Source: CAYMCQ01 sp964389025
GTDB lineage: Bacteria > Verrucomicrobiota > Verrucomicrobiia > Limisphaerales > CAYMCQ01
Reading direction: 5' to 3'
Assembly: GCA_964389025.1 (NCBI GenBank)
Contig: CAYMCQ010000013.1
Coordinates: forward strand, 1-64,000
DNA length: 64,000 bases
Position 1 is the first letter of the stretch, and each line of letters opens with the position of its first letter. This document shows, one piece after another, positions 31,930 to 40,069 of this stretch. The translations under genes were made by a program, and so were the position numbers. The notes below the pieces were generated by a model. It had not been told where the DNA came from. It worked only from the letters and a program-made list of their open reading frames with translations, and did no database searches.

Positions 31930-33027
31930 ATGAATCCAAGCCAACCGCCACTCAACCTCTCGCGCCTGGGAGGTTTGCGCTTGCAGGAAAGCGGTTTGAT
32001 TCTCGTGATTCTTTTGCTCGGCACGATGCTGACGATTTTCGGCGGAAAAGTGCCGCAGGCACAGTTCCAAAAAAATTCAACGGGCGAAGTCGAGCGCGTC
32101 GTCGTCGAAAAAAATAAATTTCTCAACGCGCGCAATCTGGCGCAACTCGCCAAAGACACCAGCTTCATCGCCATCATGGCCGTCGGCGCGACGCTCGTCA
32201 TTATTTCCGGCGGAATTGATTTGTCCGTGGGCGCGATTTACGCGCTGGCGTCGGTGCTTGCTGCGATGGTGTTTCACAAATTCGGCGCTGACGTTTTGCA
32301 AAACCAAAGCTCCCTGCCCGGCATGGTGCTCGGCATCGCGACTTGTCTCGGCGTCGCGACGCTCTGCGGTCTGGCCAATGGCGGAATGATCGTCGCGCTC
32401 AAAGTCCATCCGTTCATCATCACGCTCGGGACGATGGCGATTTTCCGCAGCGTCGCGTTCGTCGTGACGAAAGGCCAGTCCATCGGCGGTTTTCCACAGA
32501 CGTTTCGTGATTGGGTTCGCTGGGAAATTGGCGACGGGCTAAGCCTCGTGCCGCTCGGGGTGATGGTCCTGGTCGCGCTCGTTGGCGGAATTTATCTGTC
32601 GCGAATGGCTGTGGGGCGGCGCATTTACGCTGTCGGCGGAAATGAACTTGCCAGCCGATTCAGCGGTGTGCGCGTCGAGCGGGTGAAACTCAGCGTCTAT
32701 ATTTTTTCCGGTCTGACGGCGGGCATCGCGGCGTTGCTTTCGCTTGGCTACTATGGCGGCGCGACTTCCGGCGACGGCGCGGGCTACGAACTGAACGTCA
32801 TCGCGGCTGCGGTCGTGGGCGGGGCGAGTTTGTCCGGCGGCAAAGGCTCGGCGCTCGGCGCGTTGCTCGGCGCGCTGCTGATCCAGATGATTTCCAGCGG
32901 CATCGTCATTCTCGGCATTGACCAGAATTACAGCCAGATCATCATCGGCAGCGTTGTGATTCTCGCGGTGATGTTTGATCAGTTCAACAAATGGCTTGGA
33001 AAACGGCGCATGACAAAGCCGGCATAA
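31930..33027 (+). CDS. Ribose/sugar ABC transporter permease (RbsC type)
   Basis: A ten-helix permease of 365 residues in the RbsC/XylH family, importing a monosaccharide. It shows GATLVIISGGIDLSVGAI, LKVHPFIITLGTMAIFRSVAF, GRRIYAVGGNELASRFSGV and VVGGASLSGGKGSALGALLGA. The operon continues with a binding protein (33740) and a two-domain ATPase (34833), but a VapBC pair lies between permease and binding protein. The insert of about 25 residues after the first helix is polar (FQKNSTGEVERVVVEKNKF). The ATG at 31930 is preferred. Confidence 0.92.
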   Translation: MNPSQPPLNLSRLGGLRLQESGLILVILLLGTMLTIFGGKVPQAQFQKNSTGEVERVVVEKNKFLNARNLAQLAKDTSFIAIMAVGATLVIISGGIDLSVGAIYALASVLAAMVFHKFGADVLQNQSSLPGMVLGIATCLGVATLCGLANGGMIVALKVHPFIITLGTMAIFRSVAFVVTKGQSIGGFPQTFRDWVRWEIGDGLSLVPLGVMVLVALVGGIYLSRMAVGRRIYAVGGNELASRFSGVRVERVKLSVYIFSGLTAGIAALLSLGYYGGATSGDGAGYELNVIAAAVVGGASLSGGKGSALGALLGALLIQMISSGIVILGIDQNYSQIIIGSVVILAVMFDQFNKWLGKRRMTKPA

Positions 33028-33074
33028 ATAAAATTGGTATTGCGTTTCTGCCACGCGTGTATTATCCATGGAAC

Positions 33075-33308
33075 ATGAAAACTTTGACGCTCAAAATTGA
33101 CGAGACCCTCGATGGCTGGCTGAACCAGGAAGCCAAGCGGTTGGGCCGGACAAAATCAGAAATCGTCCGCCAGACATTGGCCCAACAGCGGAACGGGAAG
33201 AAGACGCCGACTCTCCATGACCGGATGAAGGATTTTTGCGGCATCATCAAGGGCGGACCTCGTGATTTGGCCACCAATCCCAAATACATGAAGGGTTTTG
33301 GCGAGTGA
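33075..33308 (+). CDS. Ribbon-helix-helix antitoxin (VapB-like)
   Basis: 77 residues starting MKTLTLKIDETLDGWLNQEA, then KRLGRTKSEIVRQTL, a textbook ribbon-helix-helix DNA-binding fold (beta strand, helix, turn, helix), with a C-terminal toxin-binding tail. It overlaps the PIN toxin start by 4 bp (GTGA). It should repress its own operon and neutralise the toxin. It is inserted inside the sugar-transport operon. Confidence 0.88.
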   Translation: MKTLTLKIDETLDGWLNQEAKRLGRTKSEIVRQTLAQQRNGKKTPTLHDRMKDFCGIIKGGPRDLATNPKYMKGFGE

Positions 33309-33718
33309 AATCTGTCCTGCTGGACACCGGTCCGCTGGTCGCCTACGCCAATGCCGCCGAGGAACATCACGATTGGGCGGTCTCTCAATTTGCCGCGTTG
33401 ACCGAACCAGTCCTGACATGCGAGGCCGTTTGGGCGGAAGCAGCCCATATCCTGACGAAGCGAGGTGGAAATGCTAATTCACTTTGGACTGTCCTGCGCA
33501 GCGGCGCGGTTCAATTTGCGTTCAGTCTGGAATCCGATTATGAATCGGTTGCGGCGTTGATGCATCGTTACGCCGACGTGCCGATGGCGCTGGCGGACGC
33601 GTGCCTCGTGCGGATGTCGGAACTGCATCGCGATTGCCAGATACTTACTCTCGACGCCGATTTCAAATTTTATCGCCGTTTTAACCGTCAGGTGATTCCG
33701 CTGATTTGTCCCGTGTAA
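33305..33718 (+). CDS. PIN-domain toxin (VapC-like)
   Basis: A ribonuclease toxin of 137 residues with LLDTGPLVAYANAAEEHHDWA (first Asp), a central ceWAEAAHIL Glu, VPMALADACLVRMSE (third acidic group) and ILTLDADFKFYRRF at the end. The GTG start overlaps the antitoxin stop. Toxin and antitoxin sit in the same orientation as the surrounding ABC genes with short gaps, so they probably ride on that transcript. Confidence 0.9.
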   Translation: MKSVLLDTGPLVAYANAAEEHHDWAVSQFAALTEPVLTCEAVWAEAAHILTKRGGNANSLWTVLRSGAVQFAFSLESDYESVAALMHRYADVPMALADACLVRMSELHRDCQILTLDADFKFYRRFNRQVIPLICPV

Positions 33719-33739
33719 AATTCAAATCATCTTCAATTT

Positions 33740-34699
33740 ATGAAAACAACTTCCCTGCTCGCAACAATCGTTGTCTTCGGTTCACTTTTTGTCGCGCGCG
33801 CTGAAACACAAAAATCCTGCACCCTCGGCCTCGTAGCCAAATCGCAAAACAATCCTGTCTTTCAGGCGGCGCGATTCGGCGCGGAACAGGCCGCGAAGGA
33901 ACTCGGTAAAAAATATGACGTCACCATCAAGATTGACTGGCGCACGCCGAACGAAGAAGACGCGCAAAAACAGGCCGAAGCCATCGAGCAACTTGTGCTC
34001 GCAGGCGCGAACGGCATCGCCGTGAGTTGCTCCGACGCAAACAAGCTCACCGACGCCATCAACTCCGCCGTGAAAAATGGTGTGCCCGTCGCCACGTTCG
34101 ATTCCGATGCGCCCGCCAGCAAGCGTTTCGTCACGTTCGGCATTGACGACGTGAAATGCGGTGAGCAAGTCATGGAGGAACTGGCGAAGCAGATGAATGG
34201 CAAAGGCGTCGTCGCGATTCTCGCTGGAAATCAAAACGCGCCCAACCTTCAAAAGCGCGCGCAAGGTGTGATGAATGTCGCGAAAAAATTTCCCGGAATA
34301 AAAATTCGCGGAACATTTTATCACAAGGAAACGCCGCAGGACGCCGCCGCGAAAGTCGAGCAAGTCATGCAGGCCAACCCCGACATCACCGGCTGGGCGA
34401 TGATTGGCGGCTGGCCGCTGTTCACCGACAACGCGCTCAAGTGGCAGCCCGGCACGGTGAAGTGCGTTTCCGTGGACGCGCTGCCCGCCGAGCTTCAATA
34501 TCTTCGCAGCGGGCACGTGCAGGTTTTGCTTGCGCAACAATGTTTCGAGTGGGGCTACCGCTCCGTCGAGCACCTCATCAACAAAATCCATCTCAAAAAA
34601 GACCCGGCCGCCGTGAAAGATGTCAGCCCGCTCGTTCGCGTGACGCAGGAAAACGTGGACGCGTTCGCGAAGAACTGGGAAAAGTGGTTGCCAAAGTGA
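33740..34699 (+). CDS. Sugar ABC transporter periplasmic substrate-binding protein
   Basis: A signal peptide (LLATIVVFGSLFVARA) precedes a type-I periplasmic binding fold like ribose-binding protein: LGLVAKSQNNPVFQAARFGAE, IEQLVLAGANGIAVSCSD, GVPVATFDSDAP, VAILAGNQNAPNLQKRAQG, GWAMIGGWPLF and VLLAQQCFEWGYRSVEHLI. The 319 residues fit the family. It supplies the permease at 31930 and the ATPase at 34833. Confidence 0.92.
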   Translation: MKTTSLLATIVVFGSLFVARAETQKSCTLGLVAKSQNNPVFQAARFGAEQAAKELGKKYDVTIKIDWRTPNEEDAQKQAEAIEQLVLAGANGIAVSCSDANKLTDAINSAVKNGVPVATFDSDAPASKRFVTFGIDDVKCGEQVMEELAKQMNGKGVVAILAGNQNAPNLQKRAQGVMNVAKKFPGIKIRGTFYHKETPQDAAAKVEQVMQANPDITGWAMIGGWPLFTDNALKWQPGTVKCVSVDALPAELQYLRSGHVQVLLAQQCFEWGYRSVEHLINKIHLKKDPAAVKDVSPLVRVTQENVDAFAKNWEKWLPK

Positions 34700-34830
34700 A
34701 AAACACCAAAATCCAAACACCAAACACCAAAGAAACACCAAGCTCCAAACATCAACAAGCGGAAGTTAATTTTGAGTTTGGGTGTTTGAAGGTTTGTTGG
34801 TGTTTGGTGTTTGGTGTTTGGTGTTTGTTT
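34700..34830. repeat. CCA/TGG-rich long hairpin repeat (copy 3)
   Basis: ACACCAAACACC repeats on the left face GGTGTTTGGTGTTTG repeats on the right around a loop of about 40 bases. It occupies the whole gap between binding protein and ATPase genes and would form a strong stem in that mRNA, perhaps setting unequal expression of the two. Confidence 0.8.
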
Positions 34831-34832
34831 CC

Positions 34833-36338
34833 ATGAGCTTCCTCTCATTCACCGGCATTACGAAACGTTTCCCCGGCGTGCTCGCGCTGGACGGCGTGAG
34901 CTTTGACGTGGAGCGCGGCAGTTGCCACGCGCTCATTGGCGAGAACGGCGCGGGCAAATCAACGCTGGGAAAAATCCTGGCCGGTGTCCACACCGCTGAC
35001 GGCGGAGAGATTCTTCTCGACGGGAAAATAATTCATCCGACGACTCCGCTCGCGGCGCGCAAGCTCGGCATTGCGATGGTTCATCAGGAACTGGCGTTTT
35101 GTCCGAACATGACCATCGCGGAAAATCTTTGCCTCGGCGATTTGCCCCGCCACGCGGGCTGGCTCGACCGCCGCGCGATGCGCCACCAAGCCCGCACGAT
35201 GCTTGCGGAGATTGAATGCAATTTGGACGTGGATTTGCCGATCAACCTTCTGACGACGGGTCAGGAGCAACTCGTGCAAATCGCCGCCGCGCTCGGCATC
35301 CCGCGAAGCGGGACTCAAATCATCATCATGGACGAGCCGACGAGTTCGCTGTCCGCCGGCGAGAGCGAGCATCTTTTTGGTCTGCTTGGAAAATTGAAAC
35401 TGCGCGGCATCACCGTCATCTACGTCTCGCACCGGATGGAGGAAATTTTCCGGCTGTCCGACACCGTCACCGTTCTGCGCGATGGCCGCCACGTCGCGAC
35501 GGAAAAAGTTGCCGAAACAAATCGCGACCGGGTCGTTCACCAGATGGTCGGACGCGAAGTGAAGCAATATACCTCGCAACATTTGACCAAAACTCCGGGC
35601 GAAGAATTGCTGCGCGTGGAAAATCTTTCCTCGCCGGGAAAATTCAGCGGCATCAATTTCACCTTGCGCGCCGGAGAAATTCTGGGCTTCGCCGGCTTGG
35701 TTGGCGCGGGTCGAAGCGAAGTGGCGCAGGCGATTTTCGGCCTCGACCCAAACGCGACTGGCAAAGTTTTAGTTCGCGGCAAAGAACTCCCGCCGCACTC
35801 TGTCAAGGCGGCGTTGCGCGCGGGAATTGGATTTTTGCCCGAAGATCGCAAGCGCCTCGGCCTGGTTCTTTCGATGAACTGCCGCGAAAACACCACGCTG
35901 CCGCTCCTCAAGCGACTCAGTCTTGCCGGATTCGTTCGCCGCCGCGCCGAGCGTTCGCTCGTTGAGATTTACATTGAAAAATTGCGCGTCAAAACGCCGA
36001 CGATGGATTCACCGGTTGCCGGACTGAGCGGCGGCAACCAGCAAAAGATCGCGCTGGCCAAATGGCTCGCGCGCCAGTGCGACGTGCTCATCGTGGACGA
36101 GCCGACGCGCGGCGTGGACGTCGGCGCGAAAGCGGAGATTCATCATTTGCTCGACGAACTGGCGTCGCAAGGCCTGGCGCTGCTCGTGATCTCGTCGGAA
36201 CTTCCTGAAGTGATGAACCTCAGCCGGCGAATTCTCGTGATGCGGCAAGGGCGAATTGCGGGCGAAGTTCCGCGCGCAGATTTTTCCCAGCCGCACCTGT
36301 TGCGCCTGATGGCTGGCATCGAAGCGAAAGCAGCGTAA
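34833..36338 (+). CDS. Sugar ABC transporter ATP-binding protein (RbsA/MglA type)
   Basis: A duplicated ATPase of 501 residues. Domain 1 has Walker A GENGAGKST and Walker B IIIMDEPTSSL. Domain 2 has a degenerate Walker A (GLVGAGRSE), signature LSGGNQQK and VLIVDEPTRGVD, as usual for RbsA. It energises import of a monosaccharide with the permease and binding protein upstream. The ATG at 34833 is taken because earlier in-frame codons only translate the hairpin repeat. Confidence 0.94.
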   Translation: MSFLSFTGITKRFPGVLALDGVSFDVERGSCHALIGENGAGKSTLGKILAGVHTADGGEILLDGKIIHPTTPLAARKLGIAMVHQELAFCPNMTIAENLCLGDLPRHAGWLDRRAMRHQARTMLAEIECNLDVDLPINLLTTGQEQLVQIAAALGIPRSGTQIIIMDEPTSSLSAGESEHLFGLLGKLKLRGITVIYVSHRMEEIFRLSDTVTVLRDGRHVATEKVAETNRDRVVHQMVGREVKQYTSQHLTKTPGEELLRVENLSSPGKFSGINFTLRAGEILGFAGLVGAGRSEVAQAIFGLDPNATGKVLVRGKELPPHSVKAALRAGIGFLPEDRKRLGLVLSMNCRENTTLPLLKRLSLAGFVRRRAERSLVEIYIEKLRVKTPTMDSPVAGLSGGNQQKIALAKWLARQCDVLIVDEPTRGVDVGAKAEIHHLLDELASQGLALLVISSELPEVMNLSRRILVMRQGRIAGEVPRADFSQPHLLRLMAGIEAKAA

Positions 36339-36394
36339 GTTCGCAGAACTGGATTTTCTTTGTGGTAAGAGGAATAATCGGTCAAGTGATTGCA

Positions 36395-36820
36395 ATGAGC
36401 GAAGTCTTTTCCAAGGTTCTCGATTATTGGCGCAAAGCCGATGTGTCGCTTGCTCCCGCGTTGAAAAGAAATGAAGTTGAACAACGGTTGTCCTCTGCTG
36501 GTTTGGTTGTGGGCAGCGACTTCATTGATTTCTACAGCATCGCGGGCGGAATGGTGGATGAGGATTGCAACCTTTGGTCATGTTGGAGTATTGAGCGAAT
36601 TGTTGAAGAAAACCGCGCGTATTCCCGGAGCGGTGTTCTCTTCGCAGATTGGTGTATTAATTCTTATCTTTATGTGCTGCGACGCGAAACAGAATCCCGA
36701 TCTTCCGTTTGGGTGGATTTTTTCAATGACAAAGAGCCGCAAAAAGTTTCGGGCTCGCTCAACGATTTTTTCGAGCGGTATCTCGCGAAAGATGAAACCA
36801 TTTTTATTCTTTTTGAATAA
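36395..36820 (+). CDS. SMI1/KNR4 (SUKH)-like small protein
   Basis: 141 residues with the loose SUKH pattern: EVEQRLSSAGLVVGSDFIDFYSIAGG (the helix and DFxxFY-xxGG core), WSIERIVEENRAY, VLFADWCINSYLYVLRR, and a terminal Asp/Glu-rich part. SUKH proteins often act as immunity proteins against polymorphic toxins or as general sensors. No toxin gene is adjacent, so it may be an orphan immunity gene acquired with the neighbouring accessory material. Assignment is by pattern only. Confidence 0.55.
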   Translation: MSEVFSKVLDYWRKADVSLAPALKRNEVEQRLSSAGLVVGSDFIDFYSIAGGMVDEDCNLWSCWSIERIVEENRAYSRSGVLFADWCINSYLYVLRRETESRSSVWVDFFNDKEPQKVSGSLNDFFERYLAKDETIFILFE

Positions 36821-36849
36821 CCTTCAAAAGGGAATGGTAATTTCGGATT

Positions 36850-36960
36850 TTACTTCTTCGCCTTCTTCACCTGTTCCTCCGCCGCAGCCGCGACTTGTTC
36901 GACGGTGAAGCCGAATTTCTTCTGCAAATCTTTCAGCGGAGCGGATGCACCGAAGGTCAT
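36850..36960 (-). pseudogene. Displaced 3' end of a transketolase gene
   Basis: The last 36 or so codons plus TAA of transketolase occur here a second time, matching the intact gene end (37716 onward). I count six base differences; all are at third codon positions and silent. The protein tail (TFGASAPLKDLQKKFGF and on to EEQVKKAKK) is therefore identical. Homology stops at about 36960, next to the PIN toxin gene. No transketolase body is attached. Confidence 0.9.
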
Positions 36961-36979
36961 TACCATCCTGTAAGGCTGA

Positions 36980-37387
36980 TTATTTCCTCAAGCTTGGATC
37001 GCGCAATCTTAACGCGCTGAAGTAATCCCGGTAATAGCCGCGATCACGCGCCAGCAAACCGTCCGCGTGAAGTTGCGCGTGTGCCGCGATGAGAAAATCC
37101 GGCACGACGCGCCCGCGTTTGCCGCCGCGCTCCAGATAACTGCCAAACATTTTACCGGCCAGCGCGGCGCTTTCAATCGAAGATGGGACGAAAGCAATCT
37201 GCCAGTCGGAAAGAAATTCGTGGATGGATGCGCCCGCGAGCACCGGCAGAATTTCGGCGACAACAACTTCACAGATGATCAATCCGTCCTGTGCCGACTC
37301 GGTCAACGCGGCCTCAGAAGCCGGCGCGTGCCGGGAATCATCGAGCAGCACGTCCAGCAGGACAGAACTGTCAACAGCCGTCGCCAT
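36980..37387 (-). CDS. PIN-domain toxin (VapC-like), second cassette
   Basis: A 135-residue PIN protein: TAVDSSVLLDVLLDD (first Asp), CEVVVAEILPVLAG (Glu), VVPDFLIAAHAQLHADGLLARDRGYYRDYF (third and fourth acidic groups). It should be a toxin ribonuclease. It overlaps the upstream antitoxin gene by 17 bp and lies between the displaced transketolase end and the intact transketolase gene. Confidence 0.9.
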   Translation of the reverse strand: MATAVDSSVLLDVLLDDSRHAPASEAALTESAQDGLIICEVVVAEILPVLAGASIHEFLSDWQIAFVPSSIESAALAGKMFGSYLERGGKRGRVVPDFLIAAHAQLHADGLLARDRGYYRDYFSALRLRDPSLRK

Positions 37388-37592
37388 CGCGTGTCAGTTT
37401 GAGATACTCATCAACGTTTTCGCCGGCCGGCAAGCGGCCACGACCACGCCATTTGCCAACGGCGTCGCATCGTGTTTGAGTTTTGCCGTTGCCTTCGTGC
37501 GCGAGATAAACGTCCAACCAGCGAGCCACCGCGCGCGCTTCGGCGGCAGGCAACTCACGGAGCGCTTTCTCGATTTCGGCTGCAGTGCTCAT
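37371..37592 (-). CDS. Antitoxin partner of the second PIN toxin
   Basis: 73 residues starting STAAEIEKALRELPAAEARAVARWLDVYLA, a small helical N-terminus common in antitoxins partnered with PIN toxins, followed by a basic Gly/Arg patch (KWRGRGRLPAG) and ENVDEYLKLTRDG. Start ATG at 37592; the longer frame reads intergenic DNA. Position and overlap with the toxin are the main evidence. Confidence 0.75.
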   Translation of the reverse strand: MSTAAEIEKALRELPAAEARAVARWLDVYLAHEGNGKTQTRCDAVGKWRGRGRLPAGENVDEYLKLTRDGDGC

Positions 37593-37715
37593 GGGCTGAA
37601 TGTAACGCTTCCATTGAATTGCGACAAAAGAAAAAACATTCCGGTTCCGCTTCAAATTTTCCGCAGGAGTGAGGGGCAGGCCGCGTGTGTTTCTGGGAGA
37701 TTTTTGCAACAGGAC

Positions 37716-39779
37716 TTATTTCTTCGCCTTCTTCACCTGTTCTTCCGCTGCTGCCGCGACTTGTTCGACGGTGAAGCCGAATTTTTTCTGCAAATCTTTC
37801 AGCGGAGCGGATGCGCCGAAGGTCCTCATGCCGATCATGTGGCCGCGCAATCCGGCGTAGCGTTCCCAGCCGAAGGTCGAAGCCTGCTCCACGGTGACGC
37901 GCGGAACGACGCTGCTCGGGATCACTGATTCGCGATACGCGGCATCCTGTTGCTCGAACAATTCCCACGACGGCATGCTCACGACGCGGGCTTTGATGCC
38001 TTTGGCCTCAAGAACTTTTTGCGCGTCAACGCAGAATGTCACTTCGCTGCCCGTGCCGATCAGCAGCACATCGAGTTTGCCGCCCTGCGCTTCGGATAAA
38101 ACATACGCTCCCTTGGTCAAACCTTTCGCCGACGCATATTTCGTGCGATCGAGTGTCGGCATCGCCTGACGACTGAGAACCAGCACGACCGGCTCATGAT
38201 GCAAACCCATCGTGAACCGCCACGCCTCGGCAACTTCATTCGCGTCGCCAGGACGCAGAACGATGAGTCCGGGAATCGCGCGCATCGAGGCGAGTTGCTC
38301 GATCGGCTGATGCGTCGGGCCGTCTTCGCCGACGCCGATGGAGTCATGCGTGAAGATTGTGATGACGGGAATCTCCATGATCGCGGCGAGGCGTAGCGGG
38401 TTGCGTCCGTAATCGCTAAAAATCATGAAGCCCGCGCCGAACGCGCGAATCTTGGAAAGCGCAAGGCCGTTGAGAATCGCGCCCATCAAATGTTCGCGAA
38501 CGCCGAAGTGCAGATTGCGTCCGCCATAACTGCCCGCCTGGAAATCGCCTGCGCCGTCGAATGTGAGCCGCGTCTTGGTCGAAGGCGCAAGGTCAGCCGC
38601 GCCGCCGATGAGCCACGGATGATTCTTCGCGATGGCGTTGAGAACTTTGCCCGATGAGTCACGCCCGCCCATTCCTTTTTCGTCCGGCGGAAAAATGGGA
38701 ATGTCCTTGTCCCAGCCTTCGGGATTCTCGCGACGCTGCATCTGAAGAGTCTGCTTCGCGCTCTTCGGTTCGGCGGCTTCGTATTTTTTGAACAGAGCCA
38801 TCCAGTCGTCGCGATGTTTCTTGCCGCGAGCGCCTATTCCGGCGGCAAAATCTTTTCGCACATCGTCCGGCACGAGGAACTTTTCATTCTCCGGCCAGCC
38901 GTAAGCTTTCTTTGTCGCGCGAATTTCATCTTCGCCGAGCGGTTCACCGTGAGCGCCGCTGGTGTCCTGCTTGTTCGGCGCGCCGTAAGCGATATGGCTG
39001 TCCACAATGATGAGCGTCGGGCGGTCAGTTGTGGCTTGAAAAGTTTTGAAGGCGTTGCGGAGACGGTCGAGGTCGTTCGCATCGCCGACGCGCAGGACGT
39101 TCCAGCCGTGGCCAATGAAACGCACCGCCACGTCTTCGGTGAACGCGAGCGACGTGTTGCCTTCGATGGTGATGCGGTTGTTGTCGTAAATCCAGCAGAG
39201 GTTCGAGAGCTTGAGATGTCCGGCGAGCGACGCGGCTTCGGCGGAAATTCCTTCCATCATGCAACCGTCGCCAGCGAGCGCATAGACGTTGTAATCGAAC
39301 ATCGGAAATCCGGGACGATTGAATTGTTGCGCCTGCCACTTGGCCGCCATCGCCATGCCGACGCTCGTCGCGACGCCCTGACCAAGCGGGCCGGTGGTAG
39401 TCTCGATGCCGGAAGTCCAGCGGTATTCAGGATGACCGGGGCAACGGCTGTCGAGCTGACGAAAGCGTTTAAGGTCGTCGAGCTTCACGGAAAGCTCGCC
39501 GAGCTTTTCATACTTGTGATTGACGGCCTTCACGCCAGCGAGATGCAGCATCGCGTAAAGCAATGTCGAAGCGTGACCGGCGGAAAGCACGAAGCGGTCG
39601 CGGTTCGGCCAGATCGGGTCTTCGGGATCGAAGCGGAGAAATTCCTGCCAGAGGACGTAGGCGACGGGGGCCATGGCCATCGGCGTGCCGGGATGGCCGG
39701 AGTTGGCTTGCTGCACGGCGTCCATGCAGAGCGTGCGGATGGTGTTGACGGAAAGTTGTTCGAGTTCGGTTTTGTTCAT
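37716..39779 (-). CDS. tkt: Transketolase
   Basis: A TPP-dependent enzyme of 687 residues of the pentose-phosphate and Calvin-type carbon rearrangements. The TPP domain shows ANSGHPGTPMAMAPVAYVLW, SAGHASTLLYAMLH, GPLGQGVATSVGMA and GDGCMMEGISAEA with NNRITIEG. The pyrimidine domain shows GVREHLMGAILNGLAL and FTHDSIGVGEDGPTHQPIEQLASMRAIPGL. The C-terminal domain has SMPSWELFEQQ. The ATG at 39779 follows family alignment. Its 3' end is present twice, the second time beyond the PIN cassette, which suggests that the present tail arrived with that cassette. Confidence 0.96.
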   Translation of the reverse strand: MNKTELEQLSVNTIRTLCMDAVQQANSGHPGTPMAMAPVAYVLWQEFLRFDPEDPIWPNRDRFVLSAGHASTLLYAMLHLAGVKAVNHKYEKLGELSVKLDDLKRFRQLDSRCPGHPEYRWTSGIETTTGPLGQGVATSVGMAMAAKWQAQQFNRPGFPMFDYNVYALAGDGCMMEGISAEAASLAGHLKLSNLCWIYDNNRITIEGNTSLAFTEDVAVRFIGHGWNVLRVGDANDLDRLRNAFKTFQATTDRPTLIIVDSHIAYGAPNKQDTSGAHGEPLGEDEIRATKKAYGWPENEKFLVPDDVRKDFAAGIGARGKKHRDDWMALFKKYEAAEPKSAKQTLQMQRRENPEGWDKDIPIFPPDEKGMGGRDSSGKVLNAIAKNHPWLIGGAADLAPSTKTRLTFDGAGDFQAGSYGGRNLHFGVREHLMGAILNGLALSKIRAFGAGFMIFSDYGRNPLRLAAIMEIPVITIFTHDSIGVGEDGPTHQPIEQLASMRAIPGLIVLRPGDANEVAEAWRFTMGLHHEPVVLVLSRQAMPTLDRTKYASAKGLTKGAYVLSEAQGGKLDVLLIGTGSEVTFCVDAQKVLEAKGIKARVVSMPSWELFEQQDAAYRESVIPSSVVPRVTVEQASTFGWERYAGLRGHMIGMRTFGASAPLKDLQKKFGFTVEQVAAAAEEQVKKAKK

Positions 39780-39954
39780 AGAACATCCGTTGGTTAATCG
39801 GTTGCCGCTGAGTTGGAGCGACTTTAGCGGTTGAACAGGTGTGTGCAATGGAAAAGTCGTGGGTAGAAAAACAGATTTCCACAACTCGTCCTTCCGGAAA
39901 AAACCGCGCTTGCAATTATTTTGGATTCCCTTAACTTGGCCGGGCTTCCTGGAA

Positions 39955-40031
39955 GCGAGCGTAGCTCAGCCTGGTAGAGCATCACGTTGCCAACGTGAGT
40001 GTCGAGGGTTCGAATCCCTTCGCTCGCTCCA
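39955..40031 (+). tRNA. tRNA-Gly (anticodon GCC)
   Basis: Acceptor GCGAGCG pairs with CGCTCGC, the D stem is GCTC/GAGC, and the anticodon stem TCACG/CGTGA encloses TTGCCAA with anticodon GCC. The T arm is GAGGG-TTCGAAT-CCCTT, the discriminator is T and CCA is encoded. All arms pair, so it should be functional. A degenerate copy of its 3' half occurs at 62940-62980 on the same strand. Confidence 0.96.
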
Positions 40032-40069
40032 ATCTTTTCAAGGGTTTTATCCCTCGGGATAATTTGCAG

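Noticed and set aside
36850..36960. A small independent Lys/Glu/Ala-rich protein
   Set aside because: Its sequence is identical in protein to the end of transketolase and has no start; it is a gene-end remnant.
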